Shown here in pieces: positions 32,560 through 42,110 of a stretch of 49,422 nucleotides of DNA. A model generated the notes under the pieces. It was not told the DNA's origin and made no database searches. It worked only from the letters and a program-made list of their open reading frames with translations. How positions within the stretch are numbered: the stretch's first letter is position 1; each line of letters opens with the position of its first letter. Source of the DNA: Alphaproteobacteria bacterium HGW-Alphaproteobacteria-11 (GTDB lineage: Bacteria; Pseudomonadota; Alphaproteobacteria; Parvibaculales; Parvibaculaceae); NCBI GenBank assembly GCA_002841195.1, contig PHEO01000002.1, positions 1 through 49,422 of the forward strand. The letters run 5' to 3'. Both the position numbers and the translations under genes were made by a program.

Positions 32560-33492
32560 GCCAGACTGTCCGCTCCCCAACCGCCCCAGGATTTCCGCCA
32601 GAAAAAGCTCGGTCGGCGTGTTGCGGGCCGGCTCGTCGCGGGTCACCAGATAGACCTGATAGGTGGGCAGCGCGGTTTCGGGCAGAAGCGGCCAGAGGGC
32701 GCCCCGGCTGTCGAGCGTTTCGGCGACGCAGGTCGGCAGGAAGCCGATGCCGACCCCGAGTTCGATCAGGCGCTTGGCCTCGTGCAGGTTTTCGGCGATG
32801 CCGCCGACCTTGCGGCCGAGCCCGTAGCGGCGGCGAAAGCTTGCCAGCTCCTCGGGCTCGTCGGCGCCGGTCGCGACGAAGGCGCGGTCGGCAAGGTCGG
32901 CGGGCCGGGGCACCGTCTGCCCGTAAAGCGCGTGGTTCCGGTCGCAATAGAGCTGCTGCACCTCCTTCATCAGCGGCTGGTAGCGCAATGCGGGATCGGG
33001 CGCGCTGTCGCAGGCGATGCCGATCTCCGCCTCGCCCGATTTCAGCGCCCCGATCACCTCGCGCCAGGGACAGACGTCGATATGAATGCCGACGCCGGGA
33101 TGGTGGCGGTGAAGGGCGACAAGCGCCGCGTCGAATTCCGCCGAGACGACGGACGAGATCATGCGGATGTTGATGACGCCCTCGACGCGGCCCGCCGCCT
33201 TCGCGACCTCATGCGGCGCGGCGCGCACGGCGCCGATCATCGTTTCGCACAATTCGAAAAGCGCTCGGCCCGCCGGCAGCAATTCGACGCCTTGCGCGGT
33301 GCGGCGCAACAGCGGCGTACCGAGATCGTCCTCGAGGCGTTTCAGCGCCGCGCTCAATGTCGGCTGCTGGCGGTTCAGCTTTCGCGCCGCCGCGCCGATG
33401 CCGCCGGCGCGCACGATCTCGTGGAAGATGCGAAAAAGGTTCCAGTCGACATGGCGGGGAAAGCGCGAATGGTCGGCGTTGCGTTCGGGCAT
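32554..33492 (-). CDS. LysR-family transcriptional regulator
   Basis: DWNLFRIFHEIVRAGGIGAAARKLNRQQPTLSAALKRLEDDLGTPLLRRTAQGVELLPAG. Confidence 0.93.
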   Translation of the reverse strand: MPERNADHSRFPRHVDWNLFRIFHEIVRAGGIGAAARKLNRQQPTLSAALKRLEDDLGTPLLRRTAQGVELLPAGRALFELCETMIGAVRAAPHEVAKAAGRVEGVINIRMISSVVSAEFDAALVALHRHHPGVGIHIDVCPWREVIGALKSGEAEIGIACDSAPDPALRYQPLMKEVQQLYCDRNHALYGQTVPRPADLADRAFVATGADEPEELASFRRRYGLGRKVGGIAENLHEAKRLIELGVGIGFLPTCVAETLDSRGALWPLLPETALPTYQVYLVTRDEPARNTPTELFLAEILGRLGSGQSGT

Positions 33493-33508
33493 GATTGGCC
33501 GTGGCGGC

Positions 33509-33553
33509 AAAAGGACGGATGTTTCATTGAAGCGGCTTTGCACGCATCCGTCC
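33509..33553 (-). terminator. Hairpin with U-tract between the XRE gene and the LysR gene
   Basis: Minus strand GGACGGATG-N23-CATCCGTCC followed by TTTT. Confidence 0.45.
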
Positions 33554-33668
33554 ATGCGCCCGTCTGCGAATCTTTGCGGGCTCGCGCAAATCGCGATTGG
33601 CGAATCCGAGTTTTCGCGGCTTCGCCGGATGCGAGTCCCAGCATTCGGCAATCTTCACCGGCAGCGAG

Positions 33669-34040
33669 TCATTTGCCGCGGCGGCGCTTGCGCGCTTCGA
33701 GAACCGAGAGCAGGCGGGCGATTTCGGCCGGGTTCATGTCGCCGATCTCCTCGGCCAGACGATTTGCCGCCTCCGTTGCCTCCGGGGCAAGACCCGAGGT
33801 ATCGATGACGACGCGCGGTTGGGAAATGCGCGCCAGTCGCTCCAGTTCCTCCGCTTCGTCCCAGATGACGTTGAAGTAGCCGACGATCGCCTGCACCAGA
33901 CGCCAGCTCGGACGGCCGCGCTTCCCGTGTTCGAGCGCCGAGAGATAGGCGGGTGTCACGCGCAGCGCGGCCGCCATCTCCTTCATCGTCGCGCCGCGCG
34001 CCTTGCGCAGCTCGCGCAGTTTGCGGCCGAAGGGCGTCAT
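33669..34040 (-). CDS. XRE-family helix-turn-helix regulator
   Basis: FGRKLRELRKARGATMKEMAAALRVTPAYLSALEHGKRGRPSWRLVQAI. Confidence 0.9.
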   Translation of the reverse strand: MTPFGRKLRELRKARGATMKEMAAALRVTPAYLSALEHGKRGRPSWRLVQAIVGYFNVIWDEAEELERLARISQPRVVIDTSGLAPEATEAANRLAEEIGDMNPAEIARLLSVLEARKRRRGK

Positions 34041-34684
34041 CTCTTCTTGCGCAGCCAGATATAGAAGGCGCCGCCGCCGCCATGCTTGGGATGCGCCGGC
34101 TGGAAGCCCGTCAGATGGGCGCGGAACGCCGCTTCCTCCAGCCAGCGCGGCACGGCGCTGCGCAGCACGCCCTGGCGCTCCGGCACGTCGTAGAAATCGG
34201 CGCCGTGCAGTGTGTGGCGCGCATAGGGCGAGGCGCCCTTGCCGGTGATGACCAGCACGCAGCGCAGGCCGCGCGCCCTTGCGCGGGTCAGAAACGAAAG
34301 CAGCGCGTCATGCGCCTCGTGCTGATTGTGGCCGTGGAGATCGAGCGTCGCCTCGACTTCCATCTGGCCGCGGGCCAGACGCTGGCTGACGCGGCGGTCG
34401 AGGCCGGTCAGCAGCGGCGGCTCGGGCGGGCGCGGTTTTGCCACTTTCGGTGGCAGTGGCGCGGCCGGGACGGCGGTTGTGCGCGGCGGCGGGGGCGCGA
34501 TGGCGGCGAGTTCGTCGGCTTCGGCCAGCGGAATTTCGACGGCGGATTTCCGGCGGCGGCGGACGAGCGGCTTGGCGTCCTTGACAACCGCCCGCCAGAG
34601 CTTGCGCTCTTCCTCGGTCAGCGGACGGGAGCGGCGTGGCGACGCTTTCTTTCGGTCGTCGGTCCTGTCGCCGCCGGCTGCCAT
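34037..34684 (-). CDS. Smr-domain protein
   Basis: EATLDLHGHNQHEAHDALLSFLTRARARGLRCVLVITGKG...LRSAVPRWLEE. Confidence 0.92.
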   Translation of the reverse strand: MAAGGDRTDDRKKASPRRSRPLTEEERKLWRAVVKDAKPLVRRRRKSAVEIPLAEADELAAIAPPPPRTTAVPAAPLPPKVAKPRPPEPPLLTGLDRRVSQRLARGQMEVEATLDLHGHNQHEAHDALLSFLTRARARGLRCVLVITGKGASPYARHTLHGADFYDVPERQGVLRSAVPRWLEEAAFRAHLTGFQPAHPKHGGGGAFYIWLRKKR

Positions 34685-34699
34685 TGCGCGCTTTCCGGT

Positions 34700-35830
34700 C
34701 TATCGGGGAGCGATGGTGTTCGGTACAAGGGCCGTGAGTTCGCCTTCGGCTTTCATGCGCCCGGCGATCTCGCCGGGCTCGTCGCCCGAACCGAAAAAGA
34801 TGTCGCCGCGCTGCACGCCCTTGATCGCCGAGCCCGTATCCTGCGCGACCACGAGATGCGCGAAGGGAACCTCGCCGCGGCCGTCGGGCGTCGGATGGCG
34901 CGTCGTCAGCCAGAACAGCGCGCCCAGCGGATGATGCGCGCGGTCGATGGCGAGGCTGCGGCGCGGCGTCAGGTTGACGCCCTCGGCGCCGGGGGGCCCG
35001 AGTTCCGGATCGATGTCCCTCAGTATACGGAAGAAAATGTAGGACTGGTTTTGCCGCATCACGTCGCGGCCTTCCGCCGGATTGGCCTCCATCCAGGCGC
35101 GGATCGTCTGCATCGAGACTTCCTCGCGCGGGATCGCGCCGCGGTCGATCAGCACCTTGCCGATGGAGGTATATTCATGGCCGCTCTTCGCCGCGAAGGC
35201 GAGGCGCACCGTCTCGCCGTTTTCGAGCCGCACGCGGCCCGAGCCCTGCACATGCAGGAAGAAGGCGTCGACCGGGCTTTCGAGCAAGACCAGCACCAGC
35301 GCATTGTGATCGAGCGCGCCGTCCTCGATTTCGGCGCGGGTCGGAAAGCCGGCGCCGCCGGCGCGCATCGTAAAGTCCGGCGGCGGCGCCAGAACCGGCG
35401 TCTGGTAAGGGCCGTGACGCGTCAGCGCGCCGCGCATTTCCGGTTCGTAGTAGCCGGTGAAAAGTCCGCGCTCGGCGGCGAGACGCACCGGCTGAAACCA
35501 GTGTTCGAAAAAGCCGCGCGCCGAACCCGGCGCAACGGACTGCAAGGCGGCGGCGCAGGCCGGCTGCCAGTCGCCGGCGCGGCCATAGATCGGGGAGGTT
35601 CCGGTCTTGCTGTCGAGCGGCGCCGAGGCGTCGAGCCCGGCGATGCGTGTGCAGGAACGTGCGAATGTCGCCAGCGCCGCGGCGTGGTCGTCGTCGGCCC
35701 AGCCGGGAAGATCGGCGAAAGAAATCGCACGGGCATCGGCGCGCGCATCCATCACAGTCGCCCCCGGCGCACAGGAAAGAACGGCAATCACGACAAATCC
35801 GGAAAGCAGAAGCCGCGCGGCCCGGCGCAT
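34700..35830 (-). CDS. mltA: MltA lytic transglycosylase
   Basis: FTGYYEPEMRGALTRHGPYQTPVLAPP...VQGSGRVRLENGETVRLAFAAKSGHEYTSIGKVLIDRG. Confidence 0.95.
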   Translation of the reverse strand: MRRAARLLLSGFVVIAVLSCAPGATVMDARADARAISFADLPGWADDDHAAALATFARSCTRIAGLDASAPLDSKTGTSPIYGRAGDWQPACAAALQSVAPGSARGFFEHWFQPVRLAAERGLFTGYYEPEMRGALTRHGPYQTPVLAPPPDFTMRAGGAGFPTRAEIEDGALDHNALVLVLLESPVDAFFLHVQGSGRVRLENGETVRLAFAAKSGHEYTSIGKVLIDRGAIPREEVSMQTIRAWMEANPAEGRDVMRQNQSYIFFRILRDIDPELGPPGAEGVNLTPRRSLAIDRAHHPLGALFWLTTRHPTPDGRGEVPFAHLVVAQDTGSAIKGVQRGDIFFGSGDEPGEIAGRMKAEGELTALVPNTIAPR

Positions 35831-35841
35831 CGCCGCGTCCG

Positions 35842-36606
35842 TCAGGCCGAAGCGCCGGTCGCGACCAGCTTCCAGTTCGGGTCGCGGCTCTTCACGTCGC
35901 GCTCGAATGTCCAGACATCGTTGACCTCGCGGATCGTCACCGGATCGCCTTCGATGACGACGCCGTCGGCGTTCTTGGTGCAGGAGGTGAGCTGGCTGCG
36001 GAAGTTGACCGTCAGGCGGGCGCGCGAACCGTCAAGCGTCGCGGTTGAAAGTTTTGCCTTGTCGATGCCGATGAAACTCTGCTCGATATGCTGGCCGTTC
36101 GTTTCGCGCGCTGCGATGGCGGCCTCGAAACTTCCAAAGACCTCGGCGTTCAGGAGCGGCCGCAAGGCGTCGCGGTCGCCTTCGGCAAAGGCGGTGACGA
36201 TCATTTCATAGGCCGCGCGGGCGCCGCCGATAAACGCCTCGGCATCGAAGCTCCGGTCGAGGCGCGCGATCGCGCTCAGCGTGTCGGCCAGCGGCGTGTT
36301 GTCCTCGGCGATACCGCGCCAGCGATTGCGGATTTCGAAAGGTTCGGCAAAGGGATCGCCCGCCGCATCGACGGTGCGGCCGCGGCCGGCGCTTTCGGCG
36401 GCCGCGCGCGGACGCTTCGTCGGCAGCGTGACGACCTTGTCGTTGCCCGAGGGGTTCGTTCCGGCCGGATTGCCGGTGTCGGAATAGGGATCGTAGGGCG
36501 GACGCTCATGGCCGGTGCGGCGTCCGAGCACGCTTCTCAGCTTCAGAAAGACGCCGATCGCCACCGCGAGCAGGATGATGTTGAGAAGTGTCAAGCCGCC
36601 GTCCAT
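35842..36606 (-). CDS. Tim44/TimA-like protein
   Basis: Single N-terminal TM segment; FDAEAFIGGARAAYEMIVTAFAEGDRDALRPLLNAEVFGSFEAAIAAR. Confidence 0.9.
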   Translation of the reverse strand: MDGGLTLLNIILLAVAIGVFLKLRSVLGRRTGHERPPYDPYSDTGNPAGTNPSGNDKVVTLPTKRPRAAAESAGRGRTVDAAGDPFAEPFEIRNRWRGIAEDNTPLADTLSAIARLDRSFDAEAFIGGARAAYEMIVTAFAEGDRDALRPLLNAEVFGSFEAAIAARETNGQHIEQSFIGIDKAKLSTATLDGSRARLTVNFRSQLTSCTKNADGVVIEGDPVTIREVNDVWTFERDVKSRDPNWKLVATGASA

Positions 36607-36837
36607 TCGCTCGATGAGCCTTGCCTGTGAACCGGAACGGACCCGTTGGCCGGGTCCTTGTTTTCGAAAGTGCCGAAGCGGCTTCGCGCCGCCGCAAGGG
36701 TGACGGGCAGGCCGCTATTCGCTACTGTGCCTATAACCTAGGGCAATCGGAGCGCTTTTGCTACCGGCGCGGTCGCGACGGATTGCCCCCGATCAGCCCC
36801 GCGGCGCGATTTGCGGGCCAACCATCCTGGAAGCACC

Positions 36838-37362
36838 TTGCCCGTCCCTGTTTTCCTGATCCTTGCCGGTCTGCCGCTGGCGGAGATCGCCGTTTTCATC
36901 CAGGCCGGCGCGCTTCTCGGCGTCTGGACGGTGATCGGGCTTGTGATCCTCAGCGTCTTTGGCGGCATCTGGCTGATGCGGGCGCAAGGTCCCGAGACGC
37001 TCCGGCGCGCGCAAGCAACGGTCGAGCGCGGCGAACCGCCGGTGGCCGAGATGCTCGATGGGGCAATCCTCTTCATTGCCGCCGTTCTTATGGTTACTCC
37101 GGGTCTGCTGACGTCATCCATCGGGCTGCTGCTGCTGATCGCGCCGCTGCGCCGCCGCGTGGCGCGCATCGCGGCGCGGCGGCTCGCGATGCGGGCCGAG
37201 GTTCACATCCGGACCGCGCATATGAGACGCGGACCCGGCGGCGGACCGATTATCGAGGCGGAAGAATGGGAGGTCGAGGAGGAGCGATCCCCCGACGGCC
37301 GCGGGCGGGGCGGGGACAGGGGCGGGGGCGGGCGGCTGCCGCCGCATTCCGGTCCGGATTGA
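36838..37362 (+). CDS. fxsA: FxsA-family membrane protein
   Basis: PVFLILAGLPLAEIAVFIQAGALLGVWTVIGLVILSVFGGIWLMRAQGPETLRRAQ; TTG start likely. Confidence 0.85.
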   Translation: MPVPVFLILAGLPLAEIAVFIQAGALLGVWTVIGLVILSVFGGIWLMRAQGPETLRRAQATVERGEPPVAEMLDGAILFIAAVLMVTPGLLTSSIGLLLLIAPLRRRVARIAARRLAMRAEVHIRTAHMRRGPGGGPIIEAEEWEVEEERSPDGRGRGGDRGGGGRLPPHSGPD

Positions 37363-37466
37363 GCGCAACCCGGAGGCCGGATTTCTTGTCGCAGGCGAGG
37401 TTCCGTGATAGCCAGCAGCCTCGCGATTTTGCAGAGATATATTGACGAAGACCGGGAGCGGCGAGG

Positions 37467-37964
37467 ATGTCGGACCAGAATACCAACGATGCGGGCAATG
37501 CCGGCCAGCCGGCTGTGGCGCAGCTTCGCGTGCTGACCCAGTATGTGAAGGACGTGTCGTTCGAAAATCCGAACGCGCCGCAGGCGCTCGGGCCGGTCGA
37601 CGAGCAGCCCAATATTTCCGTCAAGGTCGATGTCGGCGTCAATCGGATGAGCGATACCGATTATGAAGTAGCGCTGAAACTCGCCGCCGAGGCCAAGACC
37701 AAGGACAAGACGATGTTCCTGGTCGAGATCGACTATGCGGGTCTTTTCCGGCTGACCAACGTTCCGGAGGAAAATCTCGAGGCGGTGCTTGTGATCGAAT
37801 GCCCGCGCCAGATTTTCCCCTTTGCCCGCCGGATCGTCGCCGATCTGACGCGCGACGGCGGCTACCCGCCGCTGATGATCGACCCGATCGATTTCGTCGG
37901 CCTCTACCAGCAGCGCCGCCAGCAGATGGCGCAGGCGCCGGCGGGCGACGGACAACCAAACTGA
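37467..37964 (+). CDS. secB: Protein-export chaperone SecB
   Basis: VLTQYVKDVSFENPNAPQALG...YEVALKLAAEAKTKDKTMFLVEIDYAGLFRLTN. Confidence 0.97.
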   Translation: MSDQNTNDAGNAGQPAVAQLRVLTQYVKDVSFENPNAPQALGPVDEQPNISVKVDVGVNRMSDTDYEVALKLAAEAKTKDKTMFLVEIDYAGLFRLTNVPEENLEAVLVIECPRQIFPFARRIVADLTRDGGYPPLMIDPIDFVGLYQQRRQQMAQAPAGDGQPN

Positions 37965-37988
37965 TTTTGGCCAACTGATTTCGGTGAA

Positions 37989-38687
37989 CTAGCTCTTCGC
38001 GGCGTTCCACAACGCCTCGCCGCGTAATCCGGCAACGAAGGCCTCATGCGCCTCGCGCTCGGCATCGGTCAGGCGCGACGGCAGCGGCACGGGGCGGGCC
38101 TGCACCTCTACTTTCGCCGTTTCGGCGCCGGGCGAACGCGCCGCCTCGATGTCGGCCTGCAGCACCAGGCCCGGCTGGCGGCCGCCCATCAGCTCCAGAT
38201 AGACTTCGGCCAGCAATTCCGAGTCGAGCAGCGCGCCGTGTTTCTCGCGCGCCGAATTGTCGATGTTGAAGCGGCGGCAGAGCGCGTCGAGATTGTTCTG
38301 CGCGCCGGGAAATTTGCGCCGCGCGATGTCGAGCGTGTCGATGGCGCGCGCCATCGGCAGGACTTCGCGGCCGATGCGTTTCAACTCGGCATTGATGAAG
38401 CCCATGTCGAAGCTTGCATTGTGGATCACCAGCGGATCCTCGCCGATGAAATCCAGAAATTCGTCGGCCTTGTCGGCGAATTTCGGCTGGCCGCGCAGAA
38501 AGTCGGTGGTCAGCCCGTGAATTTTCAGCGCCCCTTCCGGCATCTCGCGTTCGGGATCGAGATAGGCGTGAAAGAATTTTCCGGTGGCGACATGGTTGAA
38601 AAGTTCGAGGCAGCCGATTTCGACCAGCCGGTGGCCGTCCTGCGGCGAGAGGCCGGTGGTTTCGGTATCGAGAACGATTTCGCGCAT
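37989..38687 (-). CDS. dnaQ: DNA polymerase III epsilon subunit
   Basis: REIVLDTETTGLSPQDGHRLVEIGCLELFN...GEDPLVIHNASFDMGFINAEL. Confidence 0.97.
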   Translation of the reverse strand: MREIVLDTETTGLSPQDGHRLVEIGCLELFNHVATGKFFHAYLDPEREMPEGALKIHGLTTDFLRGQPKFADKADEFLDFIGEDPLVIHNASFDMGFINAELKRIGREVLPMARAIDTLDIARRKFPGAQNNLDALCRRFNIDNSAREKHGALLDSELLAEVYLELMGGRQPGLVLQADIEAARSPGAETAKVEVQARPVPLPSRLTDAEREAHEAFVAGLRGEALWNAAKS

Positions 38688-38697
38688 CCGCTGTCTC

Positions 38698-39126
38698 TCA
38701 ATTCTCGGGGAAACGGAACGAGCCATCGGTGCCGATGACGCCTTGCGGGTTCCACGCCACTTCCCAGACATGACCGTCGGGGTCGGAGAAATATCCGGTA
38801 TAGCCGCCCCAGAAGGCATCCGAGCCGCGTTTCAGGATCTTGCCGCCGGCCGCCTCGGCCTCGGCAAGCGTTGCATCGACCTCGTCCTTTTCGCGCACAT
38901 TATGCGCCAGCGCGAAGCCCGAGAACCCCTCGCCATGCGGCGCGAGGCCGGCATCTTCGGCCAGCGCCAGGCGTCCGAACAGCGCGAAGACGATGCCGCC
39001 GCACTGGAAAAAGGCGACGCTCTCATTGCTTTGCGGCAGCGCGCGCCAGCCCAGCGCTTCGTAGAAGGCGCGGGCGCGGGCGACATCGGCGACGCCCAGC
39101 GTGATGAAGCTCACTCTCTGTTCCAT
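38698..39126 (-). CDS. VOC (glyoxalase/dioxygenase) family protein
   Basis: RVSFITLGVADVARARAFYEALGWRAL...GYFSDPDGHVWEVAWNP. Confidence 0.9.
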   Translation of the reverse strand: MEQRVSFITLGVADVARARAFYEALGWRALPQSNESVAFFQCGGIVFALFGRLALAEDAGLAPHGEGFSGFALAHNVREKDEVDATLAEAEAAGGKILKRGSDAFWGGYTGYFSDPDGHVWEVAWNPQGVIGTDGSFRFPEN

Positions 39127-39148
39127 GACCTCATTCTAGCCCGCTGCG

Positions 39149-39775
39149 TCAGTCCTTGCCGAGCCTTTCCTTCAGCACTTTTCCCTCGCGGCCCTTCAGC
39201 GCCTCGACGATTGCCTCAACTTGTGCGCGTGCATGATCGAGGCCCTTGTCGCTTTCGACGATGAAATCGGCGCGGGCGCGCTTTTCGGTGTCGGGCACCT
39301 GTTTGGCGTGAATGGCGGCGAACTTCGCCTCATCCATGTCGGGCCGCGCCAGCACGCGCGTCTTCTGCAGGTCGTAAGGCGCGGAGACCACCACCACGAC
39401 GTCGACGCGCGTCTCGCCACCCGTCTCGTAAAGCAGCGGAATATCGAGCACGGCCATCGCGTGGCCGGCGGCGACGCTTTCGCGCAGGAATTCGATCTGC
39501 GCCTCGCCGACCAGCGGATGAACGATCGCCTCGAGTTTTTTCATTTCGGCGGGCAGGCCGAGCACTGCGCGCGACAGCGCCTTGCGGTCGACCGCATCGT
39601 CGACTATGGCGGAAGGAAAGGCGGCGCGGATCAGCTCGACCGCCTTGCCGCCTTTTTCATAAAGGTGATGCACCGCCGCGTCGGCGTCGTAGACCGGAAC
39701 GCCCAGCGCGCGGAACATCTTGGCTGTTTCCGATTTTCCCATGCCGATGGAGCCGGTGAGGCCGACAAGCAGCAT
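39149..39775 (-). CDS. coaE: Dephospho-CoA kinase
   Basis: [38 protein letters not shown]. Confidence 0.96.
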   Translation of the reverse strand: MLLVGLTGSIGMGKSETAKMFRALGVPVYDADAAVHHLYEKGGKAVELIRAAFPSAIVDDAVDRKALSRAVLGLPAEMKKLEAIVHPLVGEAQIEFLRESVAAGHAMAVLDIPLLYETGGETRVDVVVVVSAPYDLQKTRVLARPDMDEAKFAAIHAKQVPDTEKRARADFIVESDKGLDHARAQVEAIVEALKGREGKVLKERLGKD

Positions 39776-39785
39776 GTTTTCCTCC

Positions 39786-40625
39786 CTAATGCTTCGCGAT
39801 GTCGGCAAGCACCAGCTTGCGCAATTGTTCCGTCACTTCGGGCCTGACGCCGAACCAGGCCTCGAAACCCGGCACCGCCTGGTGCAGCAGCATGCCGAGA
39901 CCGTCGACAATTTCGTGTCCCGCTTCGCGGGCGCGGCACAAGAGGCCGGTTTCGAGCGGCGTATAAACAATGTCGGAGACGAGCGCGTCCTTCGGCAAGG
40001 GCGCGAGGTCGAGATCGACGTCGCTTTCGCCCTTCATGCCGAGCGTCGTCGTGTTGACCAGTAGCGCGGCGCCATCGAGGGCGGACGCCACATCTGTCTC
40101 GGCGAAAATGCGGGCGGCCTTGAGACCCAGATCGGCGGCGAGCGCCTCGGCGCGGGCCGGTGTTCGGTTGACGATGCGGATTTCCGGTGCGCCTTCATCC
40201 TCGAGCGCGGCGGCGATGGCGCGCGCGGCGCCGCCCGCACCGAGAAGAACGGCAGGGCCGCGGCTCGCCTTCCAGCCGGCGGCGCGATCCTTCAGATTGG
40301 CGATGAAGCCATAGCCGTCGGTGTTGCGGCCTTCGAGCCCCTTTGCCGTGGTGACAATCGTGTTGACGGCCTTGAGCCGCCTTGCCACCGCGTCATGCCG
40401 GTCGAGCGCGGCGAAGGCGGTTTCCTTGTGGGGTACGGTCACATTGGCGCCGACAAAGCCGAGCTTCGGCAGGTCGCGGATCGTCGCGGCGGCGTCTTCC
40501 GGCTTCACCGCCATCGGCTCGTAGCGCGCGTCCGGAATCCTGTATTCGGCGATCCAGTGATTGTGGATCAGCGGCGAGCGCGAATGGGTGACGGGCCAGC
40601 CGATGACACATACTTTTCTTGTCAT
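39786..40625 (-). CDS. aroE: Shikimate dehydrogenase
   Basis: [21 protein letters not shown]...[17 protein letters not shown]...[15 protein letters not shown]. Confidence 0.96.
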   Translation of the reverse strand: MTRKVCVIGWPVTHSRSPLIHNHWIAEYRIPDARYEPMAVKPEDAAATIRDLPKLGFVGANVTVPHKETAFAALDRHDAVARRLKAVNTIVTTAKGLEGRNTDGYGFIANLKDRAAGWKASRGPAVLLGAGGAARAIAAALEDEGAPEIRIVNRTPARAEALAADLGLKAARIFAETDVASALDGAALLVNTTTLGMKGESDVDLDLAPLPKDALVSDIVYTPLETGLLCRAREAGHEIVDGLGMLLHQAVPGFEAWFGVRPEVTEQLRKLVLADIAKH

Positions 40626-40671
40626 GGTTTGGACCTCGCGGCGGGACGAAGAAGCTCCTTGCTCGGCCCTG

Positions 40672-41280
40672 TCATTTCAGCACCGCTCCCCGCGCGCGCA
40701 GCTCGTCGAGCAGCGGCAAGAGCGGCAGACCGAGAATGGTGAAGTAGTCGCCCTCGATCCGCTCGAACAATTGCACGCCCGGTCCTTCGAGCTGGTAGCA
40801 GCCGACGCTTTTCAATACGCGCTCGCCGGCCAGCGCCAGATATTCGTCGAGAAAATCATCCGTGAAGTCGCGCATCGTCAGATGGGCCTGCCCCGCATGG
40901 CTCCAGACGACGACATCGTTTGCCACCAGCGCAACGCCGCTATGCAGAATGTGCGGCCGTCCCCTGAAGGCAAGAAGGTTGGCGCGGGCTTCGGCCATCG
41001 ACTTCGGCTTGTCGTATCTTTTGCCCTCACAGGACAATATCTGGTCGGCGCCGATCACCAGCGCTTGCGGATTGCCGCGCGACACAGCGCGGGCTTTTTC
41101 CGCCGCCAGTTTCAGCGCCAGCGCGTCGGTATCGGCCGCATCGTCGCGGCCGGCGAATCCGCGCTTCACTTCTTCTTCGTCGAGCCGCGAATCCGCGACC
41201 TCGAAATCGAGGCCGGCGCCTTTCAGAAGGCTTGCGCGCACCGCGCTGGCGGAAGCAAGAATGAGAGGGGGTTTCGCCAT
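40672..41280 (-). CDS. maf: Maf-family nucleotide pyrophosphatase
   Basis: [23 protein letters not shown]...[27 protein letters not shown]. Confidence 0.93.
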   Translation of the reverse strand: MAKPPLILASASAVRASLLKGAGLDFEVADSRLDEEEVKRGFAGRDDAADTDALALKLAAEKARAVSRGNPQALVIGADQILSCEGKRYDKPKSMAEARANLLAFRGRPHILHSGVALVANDVVVWSHAGQAHLTMRDFTDDFLDEYLALAGERVLKSVGCYQLEGPGVQLFERIEGDYFTILGLPLLPLLDELRARGAVLK

Positions 41281-41285
41281 CGCGC

Positions 41286-42110
41286 TCAGCCGGTCTTTTG
41301 CCGCTCATTATAGAGATTGAGCACGGCCGCCGCCGTTTCCTCGATCGAGCGCCGCGTCACGTCGATCACCGGCCAGCCGTTGCGGGCAAAGAGCTTGCGC
41401 GCGAAGGCGACTTCCTCGGCCACGACTTCCGGTTCGACATAATCGGTGTCGGCCTTCTCGTGCAGCGAAAGCAGGCGGTTCTTGCGGATTTGCACCAGGC
41501 GATCCGGGCTCGTCGTCAGGCCGACGATCAACGGATGCGCGGCGGTTTCGAGATCGGCGGGCATCACCGCGCCCGGCACGATTGGAATGTTGGCGGCCTT
41601 GATGCCGCGGTTCGCCAGATAGATGCAGGTCGGCGTTTTCGAGGTGCGGCTGACGCCGAGCAGGATCACATCGGCCTCGTTGAGGTCGCCGGCCGACTGA
41701 CCGTCATCATGCGCCATCGTGAAATTGAGCGCCGTGATGCGGCCGAAATACTCGGCATCCATTGTGTGCTGCGAGCCGGGCTTGTGCGAACTCTCCTTGC
41801 CCAGATATTGCCCGAGCGCCAGCATCGCCGGGTCGAGCACCGAAATGCAGGGCGATTGCAGCTCGGCGCAGCGCCGCTCCAGCCGCGCCCGGAGCTCGTC
41901 ATTGACCATCGTGAACATCACGATGCCGGGCGCCGCCTCGATCTCGCCGAGCACGCGTTCGAGCTGCTTGGGTCCGCGCACCAGCGCATAGACATGCTCG
42001 ATCGGCCGTGCGTCCTCATATTGGGCGCAAGCGGCGCGCGCCACCGTGTTCAGCGTTTCGCCGGTGGCGTCCGACACGAGATGGAGATGGAAAACGCGTT
42101 TGGCGCTCAT
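41286..42110 (-). CDS. ppsR: PEP synthetase regulatory protein (DUF299; kinase/pyrophosphorylase)
   Basis: VFHLHLVSDATGETLNTVARAACAQY...DVILLGVSRTSKTPTCIYLANRGIKAANIPIVPG. Confidence 0.95.
   Translation of the reverse strand: MSAKRVFHLHLVSDATGETLNTVARAACAQYEDARPIEHVYALVRGPKQLERVLGEIEAAPGIVMFTMVNDELRARLERRCAELQSPCISVLDPAMLALGQYLGKESSHKPGSQHTMDAEYFGRITALNFTMAHDDGQSAGDLNEADVILLGVSRTSKTPTCIYLANRGIKAANIPIVPGAVMPADLETAAHPLIVGLTTSPDRLVQIRKNRLLSLHEKADTDYVEPEVVAEEVAFARKLFARNGWPVIDVTRRSIEETAAAVLNLYNERQKTG

Noticed and set aside
33953-36211. 752-aa plus-strand ORF
   Set aside because: Lies antisense to smr and mltA, is Arg/Ala-rich with no recognisable domain, and is typical of spurious ORFs opposite high-GC genes.
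36639-36657. GGACCCG-TTGGC-CGGGTCC followed by TTGTTTT, resembling a plus-strand terminator
   Set aside because: It sits between divergent genes with no plus-strand gene upstream to terminate, and the U-tract is interrupted.
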